Positions 1 to 11,740 of a stretch of DNA of 64,000 bases are shown one piece after another. Positions within the stretch are counted from its first letter, which is position 1, and every line of letters begins with the position of its first letter. The notes under the pieces are model-generated. The model did no database searches, had not been told where the DNA came from, and saw only the letters and a list, made by a program, of their open reading frames with translations. Source of the DNA: Paulinella micropora (taxonomy: Eukaryota; Cercozoa; Imbricatea; Euglyphida; Paulinellidae); the NCBI GenBank assembly GCA_019918135.1, contig WBZZ01005613.1:1-64000 (forward strand). The letters run 5' to 3'. The translations under genes were made by a program, and so were the position numbers.

Positions 1-2593
1 AACGAACCCCTCAACACCCGGAAAGTCAAGGTAATGCTTTGGGGAGATATCGGTAGAGGTACTCCCGACTGGGGGAGATACTTCCCCAGCCGGGGGCCTA
101 TCGTCCGAATCGCCCCCACACAAGGCGCCCCCCAATGACCCCAATACAGGGAACGGCGACACTAAGGCAGTGGAGGTCAGGGAGGATAGATCTGACCCAC
201 CACCCTTAGTGCCTCCGATCCCGAAATGTTGACCCATAAGCCCAGTGGGGATCAGGGGGAGGCGAAAGTCACGAAAAAGAAACATAAATCCAAAGAGAGA
301 CGCGATTTGTCCTGGATATATATGGAAATTCCGGCTAAAGCGTGGGGAGAGGGATGGGCGAAACAAACTTACGGGAATGATTGGCAAACTGCGAATCGCA
401 AAGGCACGGCTACTGCACCCGCTGCCCCAGTTACCCGTAGAACCAAACGTTTCCCGGCGCACGCGGTCCGCTTTGATGACGGGGTTACTGATAAGGTGAT
501 CGATACCGAAATTCTCAAGTATGCCGTTGCTAACATTCCGGTAAAACCGCCACCCCTATCGACCAACTCAAATGACAACGAGAATCAAAGTGAAGCCGCC
601 GCGCCCAATGCGGGTGGCCTACACTTCGATACTACGTCGGAATTTGCATTTGTCGAGGGGGGGAGGGAAAGGGTGGCGGAGCAGAGGGCTGAACACAGCT
701 CCAACTGGCGGTCGCATGAACAAGACGAAATTTCTGGGGAAAACATTATCACGGGAAGGACAAGGAACGCACATGTCACGGTATGCGTTCGAGAAGAGCG
801 TGCAGAATATTGTCTTATCAGTGAGAAATTTCCGGAATTCCCGGTAATACAAAAACCAAAAGATCGTAAGCAAGCTCGGCAGAAAGAAAATGAGCAGCTG
901 AAAGAACTTAAGGCTTTTGTTTGGCGTAAAGAAAAGGAAGCTAGAATGTCCGGGACGCTAATCATCCCGGTGAAATGGATAGACACCGTCAAACAACAGG
1001 GTACGCCAGATGAGTTTCATAAAGCCCGAATTACGTTGAGAGGGGATCTTTTGAAGGCATACACTCAGTATGACCCTAGAAAGACTTACTCCCCTACCGC
1101 TCAACATCGGATAATTTTACTCATGATAGCGTACGCTGCATGTTTTGGGATCGACTTATGGCTGATCGAATCGGATTTCACCACGGCCTATCTCCATGCC
1201 AGAATCCCGTACAACATATACCTAAAACCACCGCCCGAATTCCAATTGGAGGATTACGTTTGGCTTTTGAAGAAAGCCTTATACGGCCACCCGGAATATG
1301 GTCGGTTGTGGTACGATATGTTTTACGGGGAACTCACGGGAGAACTTGAGTTCAGAACCTTTACGCTCGATAGAGCCTCCTTCATAAGACATGGAAGCAG
1401 CCCCAAGACCACACAACTCTTGTCCTTCCATGTCGATGACGGATGCCACGCTGCGACTAGGTCTGAACACCTCATGATGCTCACTTTGAGAAAAGAGGGT
1501 TCAGATGTAAAGATCTGAGTAAAGCCACTGAGTTCAAAATATCCAAATCGTTCAAACTGAAAAAGGGATTGCGTTACACCAACGCAAATACAAACTTCTC
1601 ATTTTGAATGAGTTAGGGTATATGAACGAAGTGCCAACTAAAACCCCGTTCACATCTGAAAATCCGGCACCTCTCAAGAAGGACCATAGGCTATTCAAGT
1701 ACGATCTAAGATGCCTAATAGGCATCCTTATCTTCTTAGCTGTACATACGAGGCCTCTTCTGATCTGCCCGTTGAGTATTGCAGCCAAATCTCAAGTTCC
1801 CAACTGACACATCATACGCAATGGCGCATCGCATGTTCTTGTGGTTATTGACACCAAGGGCGTTGTTTTTCCGGAGGGGAGACAAGAATCTTAGGAAACT
1901 ATTAGAATCTTGTTTCTCCGCCCCAAAAACCCCCAAAGACTGGAAACCTAACCATGGATCATGTGCCGCGGCCAATGCAATGAAAGAATCCATAGAAAAG
2001 TCAGGAATCCCCGGGATGGAAGCTTTCAGCGTACCGATCATTGCCAATGTCGATAGGATAATCTCGGAAAATCCGTTGGTGGGGTTGTGGAATCCGATTT
2101 TGCAGGGGATAAAGTTTCGCGAAAGTCTCGGTCCGGATATGTTTATTTATTCAATGGAACTCCGCTAGCTTGGTTCTCAAAACTGCAATCCGTAATTGCT
2201 CAATCCACGTTGGAATCGGAAACGGTATCAGCTAATGAGGCGGTAAGGGAACTTCTCGCGTTATTACAATCCCTAAGGGATATTGGAATCAACCTCAAGG
2301 GCCCCACCCCCCTCTTCGAAGATAACGAAGGGACGGTATTGTTATCAGAGAGGGGGTTAGGGGAGGCCCATACCAAGCATATTGAGCTAAGGTATCACCT
2401 TCTTGCAAAACTCGTGAAGGACGGCATAGTCAAGTTATTCAGAGTACCAGCCGAGGAAAATATTGCGGATATATTTACCAAAATACATTTCACTGTTGAG
2501 AAATTTATGTATCTGGCTAATAAAATTTCCGTCTTGCTAGACAGGGCGGGTCGTGCTCGTATTGGGAGGAAACCCGATCAATTTGCGTATTGA
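1..2593 (+). mobile_element. Ty1/copia (Pseudoviridae) retroelement, 3' part of pol, decayed
   Basis: The left part of the window is the pol region of a Ty1/copia element that begins before the window. The reverse transcriptase is recognisable at about 880-1480: KARITLRGDL, SDFTTAYLHA, IYLKPPPEF, VWLLKKALYG and the FHVDDG form of the YVDD box, an order typical of copia. The RNase H is recognisable at about 2090-2560, with QSTLESE, DNEGTV and ADIFTK, the usual copia C terminus. The element is broken (about three or more breaks), so it is an old, inactive copy. A purine tract matching the copia polypurine tract lies at 4015-4023, far from the pol end, so the element may also carry later insertions. 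Confidence 0.85.
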
Positions 2594-4014
2594 ATCTTCC
2601 AATAAGATTTACTTTTCTGAACCCGTTATAACCTCGGTATATAGTTATTAATTTTCCTCATACGCACCTACCAATTGTCTTAGGGAGCAAGTTGGCTGGA
2701 AGCTAGAGGACAAAGGATGGATCAGCGCCAACCAGAGCCTCGGACCCTCATTTCCAAATACTTGCCTACTATTACTCTTACAGGTAGTTCGATTGGCTAG
2801 CGGCGGGCCGGAGGATGAGAGCGTAGCCCGGACTTTGGCGTTCTATCGCCCTTTTTTGCTCGCCCCAACTCATGATACCCTCTCGCGCGTTCGCGGCCCC
2901 CACTTGCGTGATTGCTCCATATTATTACACTTATATACATACAAACATCTAAGAGGCTAAATTGGAGGTCAGAGTTTGCTGGTCGGAGGGCGATTTATCA
3001 GACTACAATCTTGTATGTCTTGAAAGGCCTCGGCAGCCAGCCTGTGACTGTACCAAACCAGCCAATAATCACAGATATTGTATTTGTCTTACATACATAT
3101 TATTTTTGTCACATTGATATCCCTCTACAGGAAGCGCTGCCAATTTTTTTTTTATCCATATTACCGAGTAGAAGAATAATTAATAGTTCAGATAGGTCTC
3201 ATCTCATGGTAGATTAGCTAGTACAATCAGGTTCACTTCATATATTATCAGTATATTCGGATCATCTTGTATACCGCATATAACGATACTATATATGTAA
3301 CGTGTTTATGGTATGCCTGTATTACATATTCACCTTACTACCACTCACAACATAGGATAAGGTGTGGGTAGGCCATAATCTTCTTCTCGTCGATCAGGCC
3401 TGACTTGACTGGGGGGCGCTGCCCTGTGTGTAGTCTAACTGATATACACTTGCCCCAGCAAGTTGGGTAGCCACCGTCGACATTATCTCTTGGAGAGAGT
3501 GATGGTAAGAGTGAGTATGTTTTGAGTCTGTGTTTTTATAATTTTCACACTTGCAGACGATCTAATCAGCTTCGGATTTGACTCCGGTTTAGTACAGTAG
3601 TCCAACACAATCTGTTCGTGTTCGACCCCCCAGATATGGAACCTCTTCGGACCCCAACAAGAGATACGAACCGGTACCGCTGGAGAAACAGAACGTGAAA
3701 GTAGATGGTGGCGAGACATCACCTTTTACTATCTCATTCTGACTCCCTCCACGTCACCCTGCACAATCAACCGTTCTCCAGGTGGCCGCGGAGACTACAC
3801 AACTTTATTTCTACGCATACAGCCCGCTTCACTTTCTTTTCACTTGTTTCCTCGCACCTCTATCATATTTATATATATAATCTTTCTGGACTTTTGATAC
3901 CCCTGACGGGAAGCGCTTGCAAATTTTTCTTCTGCCTAAGAACTTCCAACATTAATAAAACTCTTATGACGGATAGTTATTAATATTAATATGGCATTCA
4001 ACCGACAAATAACT
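2594..4014. other. Non-coding AT-rich stretch downstream of the copia pol
   Basis: No convincing gene is seen. Two segments, near 3118-3200 and 3897-3985, resemble each other: both have a GGAAGCGC core followed by a T-rich stretch and AT-rich sequence ending in a GATAG-like motif. This suggests a duplicated, diverged non-coding module, possibly leader, spacer or LTR sequence of the copia element or of a relative inserted next to it. Confidence 0.35.
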
Positions 4015-4638
4015 AAGGGGGAGCGTTAGTCATAGCTATTTCCAAAATTTCACTCACCGTTACTTGGATAGTTGATTTATCAATAGCCTCGGACTGGACA
4101 ATCAATAATGCCAAGTTGAATCACGGTTAACTGAAAGGATTTAATACATCACTTACCAGTCATAATTGCAACAGTCTTATATTAACTTGAATTACGTGAC
4201 TTAGTCAGAGTCAGTACGCATCAGACCAGCATCTAAGTTAGTCAGTTTTGTGACGTGGCAGTTTCAAGTTCGTCGCCGCGGTTCAGTTCTTCTACTTATA
4301 CGTGTAATTCAAATTGCGTTTCCATCTTGCGTGAACACTCTTGCTAGGTAGCCCGGATTGATCCTGAGAGGGATCGGTAAAGGTTTCATAATGGGGAGCT
4401 ACCCAAAGTATCTTGACGAGATATAGCTCATCTACACATCACTATGTATAGGGGTATAAGAAAAGGTCGCATATTTACCTATCTGCGCCTACATGCATGA
4501 CGTTCAGAGATACTATCAGAACTATTCCAGAGATACTACGGTTCTTTGGCATGAACTCAGACAAAGTTCCGAGGCTCTCTCTTGGGGTGTTCGACATACC
4601 GCCTGCTAAGATAAAATAACTTGAATACCGTGACAGTT
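4015..4638 (+). repeat. Candidate copia polypurine tract and start of 3' LTR
   Basis: The tract AAGGGGGAG at 4015-4023 followed by GTTAG-like sequence is the arrangement seen at the 3' polypurine tract/LTR boundary of many copia elements. No second LTR is in the window, so the LTR end cannot be placed. It may be interrupted by the inverted-repeat element that starts at 4640. Confidence 0.3.
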
Positions 4639-4639
4639 T

Positions 4640-4969
4640 AAATACCGTCCGCATTATATTAAATACTACTAATTATAGCCCGGGTTTTTAATAAGCAGAC
4701 AATGACTCGTGACTCAAAATACGACTCTGAGTATTTTTCCTTTTATATTTACTTGAATATAAGGAAAAAATACATCCTTCAATATTCTCAGCGGTAGTAA
4801 TCGAATCAGCTCTCCACGAGGAAACGCCGCAGCTCATCATCAGTGACTCAAATAAAATTATTTTATAATACATTTCGAGACATTTCGAGTCAAACAAAAA
4901 TGTTTTGAGTCATTGATGTCTGTTTATTAAAATCTAAAAATCTTTTCATATAAAATGCGGACGGTATTT
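4640..4969. mobile_element. MITE-like non-autonomous DNA element with terminal inverted repeats
   Basis: A 330-bp AT-rich unit is bounded by the 15-base sequence AAATACCGTCCGCAT at 4640-4654 and its exact reverse complement at 4955-4969. A second pair of inverted arms lies just inside: 4685-4708 matches the reverse complement of 4907-4932 with a few differences. There is no coding capacity. Size, inverted ends and lack of genes are those of a miniature inverted-repeat transposable element. A target-site duplication is not clear, so the superfamily is not assigned. Confidence 0.65.
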
Positions 4970-5123
4970 ACTAAATTGTGAAACTCTCTTCAGGAACTAG
5001 GAAAACAACACAAGTGTCAAAGTTAATAATTAAAAGTGAAAGTTGATGAAAAATCGTGGGAAAAAAGAAAAGAGAAAAAAAACTAGTTCTTATTATCTTT
5101 CTGTTCTCATTAAACCTTGCTTA

Positions 5124-5125
<2 letters not shown>

Positions 5126-5167
<42 letters not shown>

Positions 5168-5171
5168 TAAC

Positions 5172-5235
<64 letters not shown>

Positions 5236-5280
5236 TAATAAGAAGTAATAATAACAGTAATAATAATAATGATAATAATA
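5126..5280. repeat. (AAT)n microsatellite
   Basis: A nearly pure AAT/TTA trinucleotide tract with a few GAT interruptions. On the minus strand it directly follows the body of the SINE at 5281-5549, so at least its right part may be the element's simple-repeat tail. Confidence 0.9.
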
Positions 5281-5549
5281 GTGCCTCTCTGTCAATGGCT
5301 GATGCATTTCTGCACATGCGCCTCCATCGTCTCACCCGTGAGGGGAGTACGAAGAATTGACGATAAGCTCTAATGACACCCCCGCAAGGGCAGTTCCAAC
5401 ACTTCCAGACGGGCCGGTATGTTCAATGAAAATACTGGTCCAGAAATAGACCGGTATGTTCAATGAAAATACTGGTGGCACCGACGGGAATCGAACTGGC
5501 GACAGGGCTCAGATGGTAGAACTTGACCACTGGGCTATCACGGTGTCCA
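5281..5549 (-). mobile_element. tRNA-derived SINE with TTA-repeat tail
   Basis: Read on the minus strand the unit starts with a tRNA-like head. An A-box-like TAGCCCAGTGG lies near 5528-5538 and a B-box AGTTCGATTCC near 5486-5496, at the spacing expected for an internal RNA polymerase III promoter. The head is followed by a non-tRNA body that contains a 25-bp direct repeat (5414-5438 and 5451-5475), then a TTA-rich tail. The head is too irregular to be a working tRNA gene. The element is inferred to be a SINE mobilised in trans by a LINE. Confidence 0.7.
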
Positions 5550-5618
5550 TAATAATGATAATAATAATAATAACAATATAATAATATAATAATAATAGTA
5601 GTAGTAGTAGTAGTAGTA

Positions 5619-5710
<92 letters not shown>

Positions 5711-5711
5711 T
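5550..5711. repeat. (AAT)n / (TAG)n microsatellite
   Basis: AAT trinucleotides with a short run of GTA/TAG units near 5597-5620. Confidence 0.9.
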
Positions 5712-5763
5712 TACTTTTAAAATAAACAGACATGCATACAGATATACATACACACATACATTT

Positions 5764-6480
5764 ACACATACAACAGTTGAACTATAACATAAAAACAATA
5801 ACATTCAAACTATTACATACATACATACATAAATGCATACATACATACATACATACATACATACATACATACATGCACAGACTACATAAATTATGATATC
5901 ACATGCATACATACATACATACATACATACATACATACATGTGTGTCAATAAAATGTCCGAACATACATACGTACATACATACATGCATACATACATACA
6001 TACATACATACATACATACATACATACATACATGCATACATACATACGTACAACATACATACATACATACATACATACATACATACATACATACATACAC
6101 ACATACCATTTTACACAAACAACAGTTGAACTATAACATAGAAACAATAAAATTCAAACTAGTACATGCATACATACATACATACATGCATGCATACAGT
6201 ACATACATCATGACATGACATACATACATACATACATACATACATACATACATGCATACATACATACATGTATGCATGCATACATACATACATGTGTGTC
6301 AATAAAACGTACGCACGTACATACGTACATACATATGTACATACATACATACAAGTACTCATACATACACACATACATGCATACATACATACATACATAC
6401 ATACAGACATACATACAGACATACAGACATACAGACATACATACATATGTACATACACACACACACGCACGCACGCACAC

Positions 6481-6545
<65 letters not shown>

Positions 6546-6585
6546 TAGAGAGAGCGAGAGAGAGAGAGACAGACAGACAGACACC
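5764..6585. repeat. (CATA)n microsatellite cluster ending in (GA)n and (CAGA)n
   Basis: Long CATA tracts at about 5815-5875, 5904-6105, 6165-6300 and 6310-6460, then CACG/CACA, a GA tract at about 6480-6560 and CAGA units. Two short non-repetitive pieces recur inside: one with core CAGTTGAACTATAACATA (5772-5789 and 6123-6140) and one with core TGTGTGTCAATAAAA (5940-5954 and 6293-6307). The cluster therefore grew partly by duplicating larger blocks of about 350 bp. The long Tyr/Val/Cys or Thr/His reading frames here are repeat artefacts. Confidence 0.9.
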
Positions 6586-6875
6586 TTTACAATTATATAT
6601 CCATAACATAGCATAATAATATATATCACCGCGCAACATATCTAAGCAAAAATATTAATTTTAATAACTATAATACAATATCAACAACTTCCACCCCCCC
6701 CTTTTTTTTTTCTTTCATTCCTTTTCTAGAAAAAGAAAAGAGAGGGGGGGGGCCGCCACACATGACTACACCTTTACAATTACATATCCATAACATAGCA
6801 TAATAATATATATCACCACGCAACATATCTAAGCAAAAATATAAATTTTAATAACTATAATATAATATTAATACT
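6586..6875. repeat. Direct repeat of about 105 bp flanking a C/G-run hairpin
   Basis: The segment 6586-6690 recurs with a few changes at 6769-6875. Between them lies a hairpin-forming piece: C-run plus T-run at 6693-6715, then A/G-rich sequence and a G9 run followed by CC at 6744-6754. The G-run/CC motif is the same signature that marks the gaps between virus-like genes to the right, which makes this copy in the host-like part noteworthy. Confidence 0.7.
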
Positions 6876-7065
6876 GAGCCGCTGAATACTAATTTAATAT
6901 TTAATATCTTCCTTAATACGCTCAACTGAATAACTAGGTTTCCACCTTTGATAAAGGTATAACTTACTAGCTATACTTTTCACGTGGAAGTTCCCTGAGT
7001 CCAATTGTAAAAATTGTTCTCTCAATAAAAACGAAGAAGAAGACAGAGTGGTCTATGTGAATCTC

Positions 7066-7410
7066 GGCATATTAAACATACATAAAGACAGACAGACAGA
7101 CAGACAGATCTAGACAGACAGACAGACAGATCTAGACAGACGGCATATTAAACATACATAAAGACAGACAGACAGACAGACAGATCTAGACAGACAGACA
7201 GACAGATCTAGACAGACGGCTGTGTGTGTGAGTGTCTGTGTGTGTACATGTGTGTGTCTGTAGTCTGTCTGTCAGCCAGCTAGACAGACAGACAAGACAA
7301 GACAGACAAGACAGGCAAGACAGACAAGACAGCCAAGACAGACAAGACAGACAAGACAGACAAGACAGACAAGACAGACAAGACAGACAGGCAGGCAGGC
7401 AGGCAGGCAG
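7066..7410. repeat. 76-bp tandem duplication and GACA/GACAA satellites
   Basis: A 76-bp unit (GGCATATTAAACATAC followed by CAGA repeats and two AGATCTAGA spacers) occurs twice in tandem at 7066-7141 and 7142-7217. It is followed by TG/GT-rich sequence and, from about 7285, by decamers based on AGACAGACAA, then GGCA units. This is simple-sequence DNA without genes. Confidence 0.85.
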
Positions 7411-8430
7411 ACTCAGACCTACGAAGGAGGCTCCGAAATTACAAAACAAAGTCCAGGTGCAAATTTTTGTCACTGTCACTGCGAACTTCACGGGCAGTGG
7501 CTTGTTATTTTTGGACCCGATTTGCGATCAAATAGGCTCACCCGTTTGTTTTGGCAACACACACACACACACGTAATTGGCAAAAAGCCACTCTTTTTAC
7601 TTTGATTTGAGGTGGTCGGGCCGTCGATAACATTTTCAAAACATGCCCGTTGACAGTCTGTGGTTTTTTCTGTGGTTTGAAAGTTCATCACCAGTACTAT
7701 CACCTAGTCTTCACCTTCATGACAAAAAAGGAGTGAGATGTGAGAAGAAAGATGTCCTTCATGTCAGAAAATCATCCTGCCTCATTAAAGGCTTACATTC
7801 ATTGCTTGCAAATGTGTTTCAAAAAAATTTAAAAAAGCTGTCATAAGTGAGACGCAACACTCTACCAAAAACACACAAGAGACTGACGACCAGAAATACA
7901 AGCAAGGACAACAAAATTTTCTTTAGTTGATGTCTTGTTTCTCTCCGTGAATCTAGAACTTGTGGTGGTTGTTTTTTAGGTTCTCCGTGAGTCCTGCGAA
8001 TTTGTTGCTGTTGCTGTTTTTATGAAGACACTTGAACCCATGATCTTCTGGCCTGCCCATACAAATCGATAGCCTGTCTCCATCTGTTTGCATGTATGTC
8101 TGATAATGTCTGTGTGGCTTCTTGTCTCTTGTGGCTGCTTGGTGTCTGTTGTATGTTGCGAAAAACCTAAGATAACGGTCATCACTGAATGTCAAGCCTT
8201 TTTATGTTGGGAATCGGGAGGCACGACAAGTGGTTGACATAAAAAGGGTATTTCTAGAGGTGGTGCTTGACACTGTCCGCAAACCTGTTTCATTTCGTGT
8301 TGATACCACGTACCACAAGGCCTCAAGTCCACAACAAAACGATGCACTGAAATCGACACTCATCCCCATGTGCGGGTACTGGCATTTTTAGTAGTGTGCA
8401 GTGGTTTGTGTGCGTGTTTTCAGGATCGAC
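7411..8430. other. Non-coding region upstream of the spliced gene
   Basis: No reading frame here looks coding. A short CA tract lies at 7557-7572. An inverted repeat lies at about 8191-8279: a GTCAAGCCTTTTTATGT arm faces an ACATAAAAAGG arm and a closing GCTTGAC, so this stretch could fold. The end of the region holds TTTTCAG just before the first exon, which may be a 3' splice site of an untranslated leader exon. Confidence 0.4.
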
Positions 8431-8860
8431 ATGGCAAGCCCGCTGTTCTATTCTCCGTTTGACAAACGGCAGGATGACGAAGACGCTGAAGCACCCGCAC
8501 AGCTAGATACCAAGTCCAAACCTCGAGAAAAGAAGTTTCAGCCCAAGAAAAAACCCAAACCCGCTGCAGTTGTCTCTAGCCCCAAACCTTACGAGGGTGA
8601 GGCAAGGGCAGAAGTCTCCGAACCTGTTCAAGGTTATCTTTGCTCTTACTATTTTTGTGGGCAATTAAAATCAGTTTTAAAAAATCGACTGCAGATAGAG
8701 TGCAAAAAAAGTATGGGCTACAACAAGCAAAGAGACAAACGACCAGATTTATGATTGTTGTGTTTTGTTGCATTTGTTGTTTTCGTAGCTTTGTTGTTGT
8801 TATTGTTGTTTGTGCTTCTTCTGCTGCTGCTGCTGTTCTTCTACTACTACTACTACTACC

Positions 8861-8891
<31 letters not shown>

Positions 8892-10932
8892 CTTCTTCTT
8901 CTTCTTCTTCTTCTTCTTCTTCTTCTTCTTCTTCTTCTTCTTCTTCTTCTTCTTCTTCTTCTTCTTCTTCGTCTTCTATAACTATCCCAATCTCCAGCAT
9001 GATAGAGAGGTCACACATCTGTTCCAAAGAACCTGAATTTAGCGAAATTATGTACTTATTATTTTGCGTTAAATTATATTATATTATATTATATTATATT
9101 ATATTATATTATATTATATTATATTAACACTACTTCATCCCTTCCAGATGTTTTATTCAAATTCAAAAAAAAACTGTATTGTTTTGTTTTACAATTGTAT
9201 TTGCAAGGGCTTCGTTAAAACGGAATGAATCGAAAACTTTGCTTTTTGACATGTATTCGATGTTCGTTTGTTTGTTTGTGTGTGCGTGTGTGCATCAGGT
9301 GAAGGGCTAGCCGAACCTGAAGAAGGCGAAACAGATGTTGAGCTGGAAGGTCGAGCTCTCATGGATGAATGAACCCTTCTGCTTCTTCCTGTTTCTTCCT
9401 AATTTTTCATGCCCTTTCTGCTGCTGCTTGCGCTTCTTTCTGCTTCCTGCTACTTTGCGCCTCTTCCTGCTTTCTGAAATTTACGCAGAATCAAACTAAA
9501 AATTGTTGCTAATTTTCGACACAGATCTAATGCACATCAGACTTTCACCGCTGCTAGAATGTTTCAGCCCAAGAGCAAGATAAAAGTATGCAGTATCTTC
9601 ATGGTTTGTGAGAATGTGAACATTCAAGTTTCTTATTCTAATTGGTTGATTGTTTTAGAGGATACCTGGGCCACTGGTGACACCCTAGAAGGTATGTATG
9701 TATGAATGTATATGTTTTATCTTGGCGTGGCGGACCTCTGGAACAGGTGTATTTAAATGTATGAATGTATGTAGGGCTGATCATGTCTGAGTCTGCTATG
9801 GCGCGCAAAAAACTCTCCATGGACACCAACGGGCGTCGCTTCTCTCTCTTTGAAGACTGTGAAGTCATTCCTACCGTGATCGGTCTGCTCGTCAACCCCT
9901 TTCGCCCCGTTTTCGTTTTTTTGCTGTCATTCGCTTATTTATTCCCATGCCAAACAGAGCTTTCCTTTCTTTCCTAGTTCTTTAGCACGGAGAACAATGA
10001 CTTCAAACGCTTCGTTCTCATCGAATTCTGATCCTTGTGGCTTGTAAAGTAGCTCATTTGAAAGCCCTCGTCAAGAGCTTTCCAATGAGCCACGATGCAG
10101 GTTTGGAAGCAAGTAATTGCTGAGAACGAAGCAATTGAAATCCTTGTCCAATCTACTTAAGAACAAAAAAATTTCTTGTGTTTTCGCAGAGCTGTCCAAC
10201 ACGATGGCGGCAGTGGGCCAGCAGATGCAACAGCAACTGGACGCGCAGAAGGAGCAGCTCAGCAAATTGATGCTGGAAATGAAACGACAAAAGAACGACT
10301 ATGAGGCCGAGATTGGGAAGCAGAAGCTAGAAGAGAAGAAGCGGCTTAAACAGGAAGCACAGGAAGCACAGCAGGCAGCACAGCAGGCAGCGGAATTTGA
10401 AGAGACCCTGGAAGGACACGAAGAAGCGATGATGGGTCAGTTGAAGATGATCACGAGCCATGAAGATCAAGGCAAGGCCATCAGGATGCTGAAGCTTGAG
10501 ATCCAGAACCATCGCGCCGAGATGGAGAAGCAGCAAAAAACAGCCGCACAACTCAGTCAGAAAACCATGGTCGCTATGGACTCCATGAACTCAGTGGCTC
10601 AGAAAATGCGGCAGGCTCTCCTGGGACAGCGTAAGCAAATCCAGCAACTGTATGAAAACCTTAAAAAGACTCAAAAAGAGCTGGACGACACAAAGAAGGC
10701 GCTCAAGACGAAAGAAAAAGATCATGGTGACGAACTGGCAAAAATCAAGGCAGAAATAGGCCAGCTCAAGAGGGAAATGAACAATAAAGTCGGCCTAAGT
10801 AATACCTTTGTTATCCGCACACTCAACACCACCGCCATTCAAGCTCATCAGCGCTTCTGGAAAGGGGAAAAGATGGTGATCGACCGTTTTGAGGCTGAGG
10901 ATGCTCGTGACCCTGAAGACTGGAGGCAATGA
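8431..10932 (+). CDS. Host-type spliced gene for a coiled-coil protein, five exons, about 378 aa
   Basis: Proposed exons are 8431-8632, 9299-9349, 9659-9691, 9775-9882 and 10190-10932, giving 379 codons with the stop. All four introns start with GT, end with AG and sit in phase 1, and the reading frame stays open across every junction, which supports the model. Exon 1 encodes a charged, Lys/Pro-rich start (MASPLFYSPF). Exon 4 carries a compact block (LSMDTNGRRF through EVIPTVI). The last exon encodes about 245 residues of Glu/Lys/Gln-rich coiled coil that ends DPEDWRQ. I do not recognise the family; a cytoskeletal or scaffold role is only a guess. A small alternative exon near 9541-9587 (TFTAARMFQPKSKIK) looks coding but breaks the phase. 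Intron 1 contains long TTC and ATATT microsatellites. Confidence 0.65.
8862..9125. repeat. (TTC)n and (ATATT)n microsatellites inside intron 1
   Basis: A TTC tract of about 110 bases (8862-8970) and a pentanucleotide TTATA/ATATT tract (9068-9125). Both fall within the first intron of the coiled-coil gene. Confidence 0.9.
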
Positions 10933-11740
10933 TTAGAATCAGCTTCTTCGTCCTCCTCTTCCTTTTCCTGTGACCTCTGTAATCCGCTCCCTTGCGCTAT
11001 AATTCTTGTGAAATAACTCGAACGACACCATCCAACACGTTTCTTGTCACCTGCAGCACGCTGGGAACATCGTCAGATACTCTCCCTTCAAATTGCTGTG
11101 ACATAACTTAGAACAACGCTATTCACGTTTCTTTTTTTTGTGTCAGCTGGAAATAAGTATAGTGATAGGCTGGTATTTATTGTCTCTCTCTCTTTCGCTC
11201 TCTCTCCCTCCCTCTTTCTTTCTCTCTCTCTCTCCCATCCAGCTCATTTCCTCCCTGTTTTCCTTTTTTCTTTCCAAACTGCATGTCCTTTGTGCAGAAT
11301 CTTGTTGATTTCCTTTCCTGTTTTCCTGTTTGTTTAATGGAATCTCGAACGACTCGTGGAAACCATGCAACATATGCAGCTTTATCATGTCAGATCAACC
11401 ATGCAACATATAGCTTTATCATGTCAGATCAAGTTTGGAACGCTAAGAACCATCCAAATTTAAGATATTAGTCGTCACCTGTAGGGAAATTATATTGAGC
11501 TCTGTAGTTTCGTATGAAATCTCTGAAGTTTATTAGGCAACCATTAAGTTGGTTTCTGCAGCTTCACTGATTCGGATTCTCGAGTGGCTACTACATTACC
11601 GGGGACATTCATTGTGGCAAACTTAACTTTGAATGTCTTCAGTCATATGTAAATTCAACACAAGGAAAAGTCTGTAGTAAGGGCTTTGACTTTTTTGAAT
11701 TTCTTATTTGCGCAGAGTTCGCTAATCAAGGCTCGATAAC
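10933..11740. other. Downstream region of the coiled-coil gene
   Basis: No gene is evident. A CT-rich tract lies at about 11180-11235, and a short direct repeat carrying ACCATGCAACATA and TTTATCATGTCAGATCAA recurs at about 11362 and 11398. This is probably the 3' UTR and spacer. Confidence 0.4.

Noticed and set aside
5475-5549. A functional tRNA gene on the minus strand
   Set aside because: A- and B-boxes are present but the stems do not pair well and the unit continues into a SINE body with a repeat tail.
5043-6640. Long reading frames of poly-Asn/Ile/Leu/Tyr and of Thr-His/Tyr-Val-Cys repeats on both strands
   Set aside because: They are translations of AAT, CATA and GA microsatellites; equally long frames exist on both strands and in several phases.
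7643-7846. A small host gene in the 7.6-7.9 kb gap
   Set aside because: Low-complexity composition, no homology and no splice-consistent neighbours.
8640-9127. Poly-Leu, poly-Phe, poly-Glu and poly-Ser frames
   Set aside because: All come from the TTC microsatellite within intron 1 of the spliced gene.
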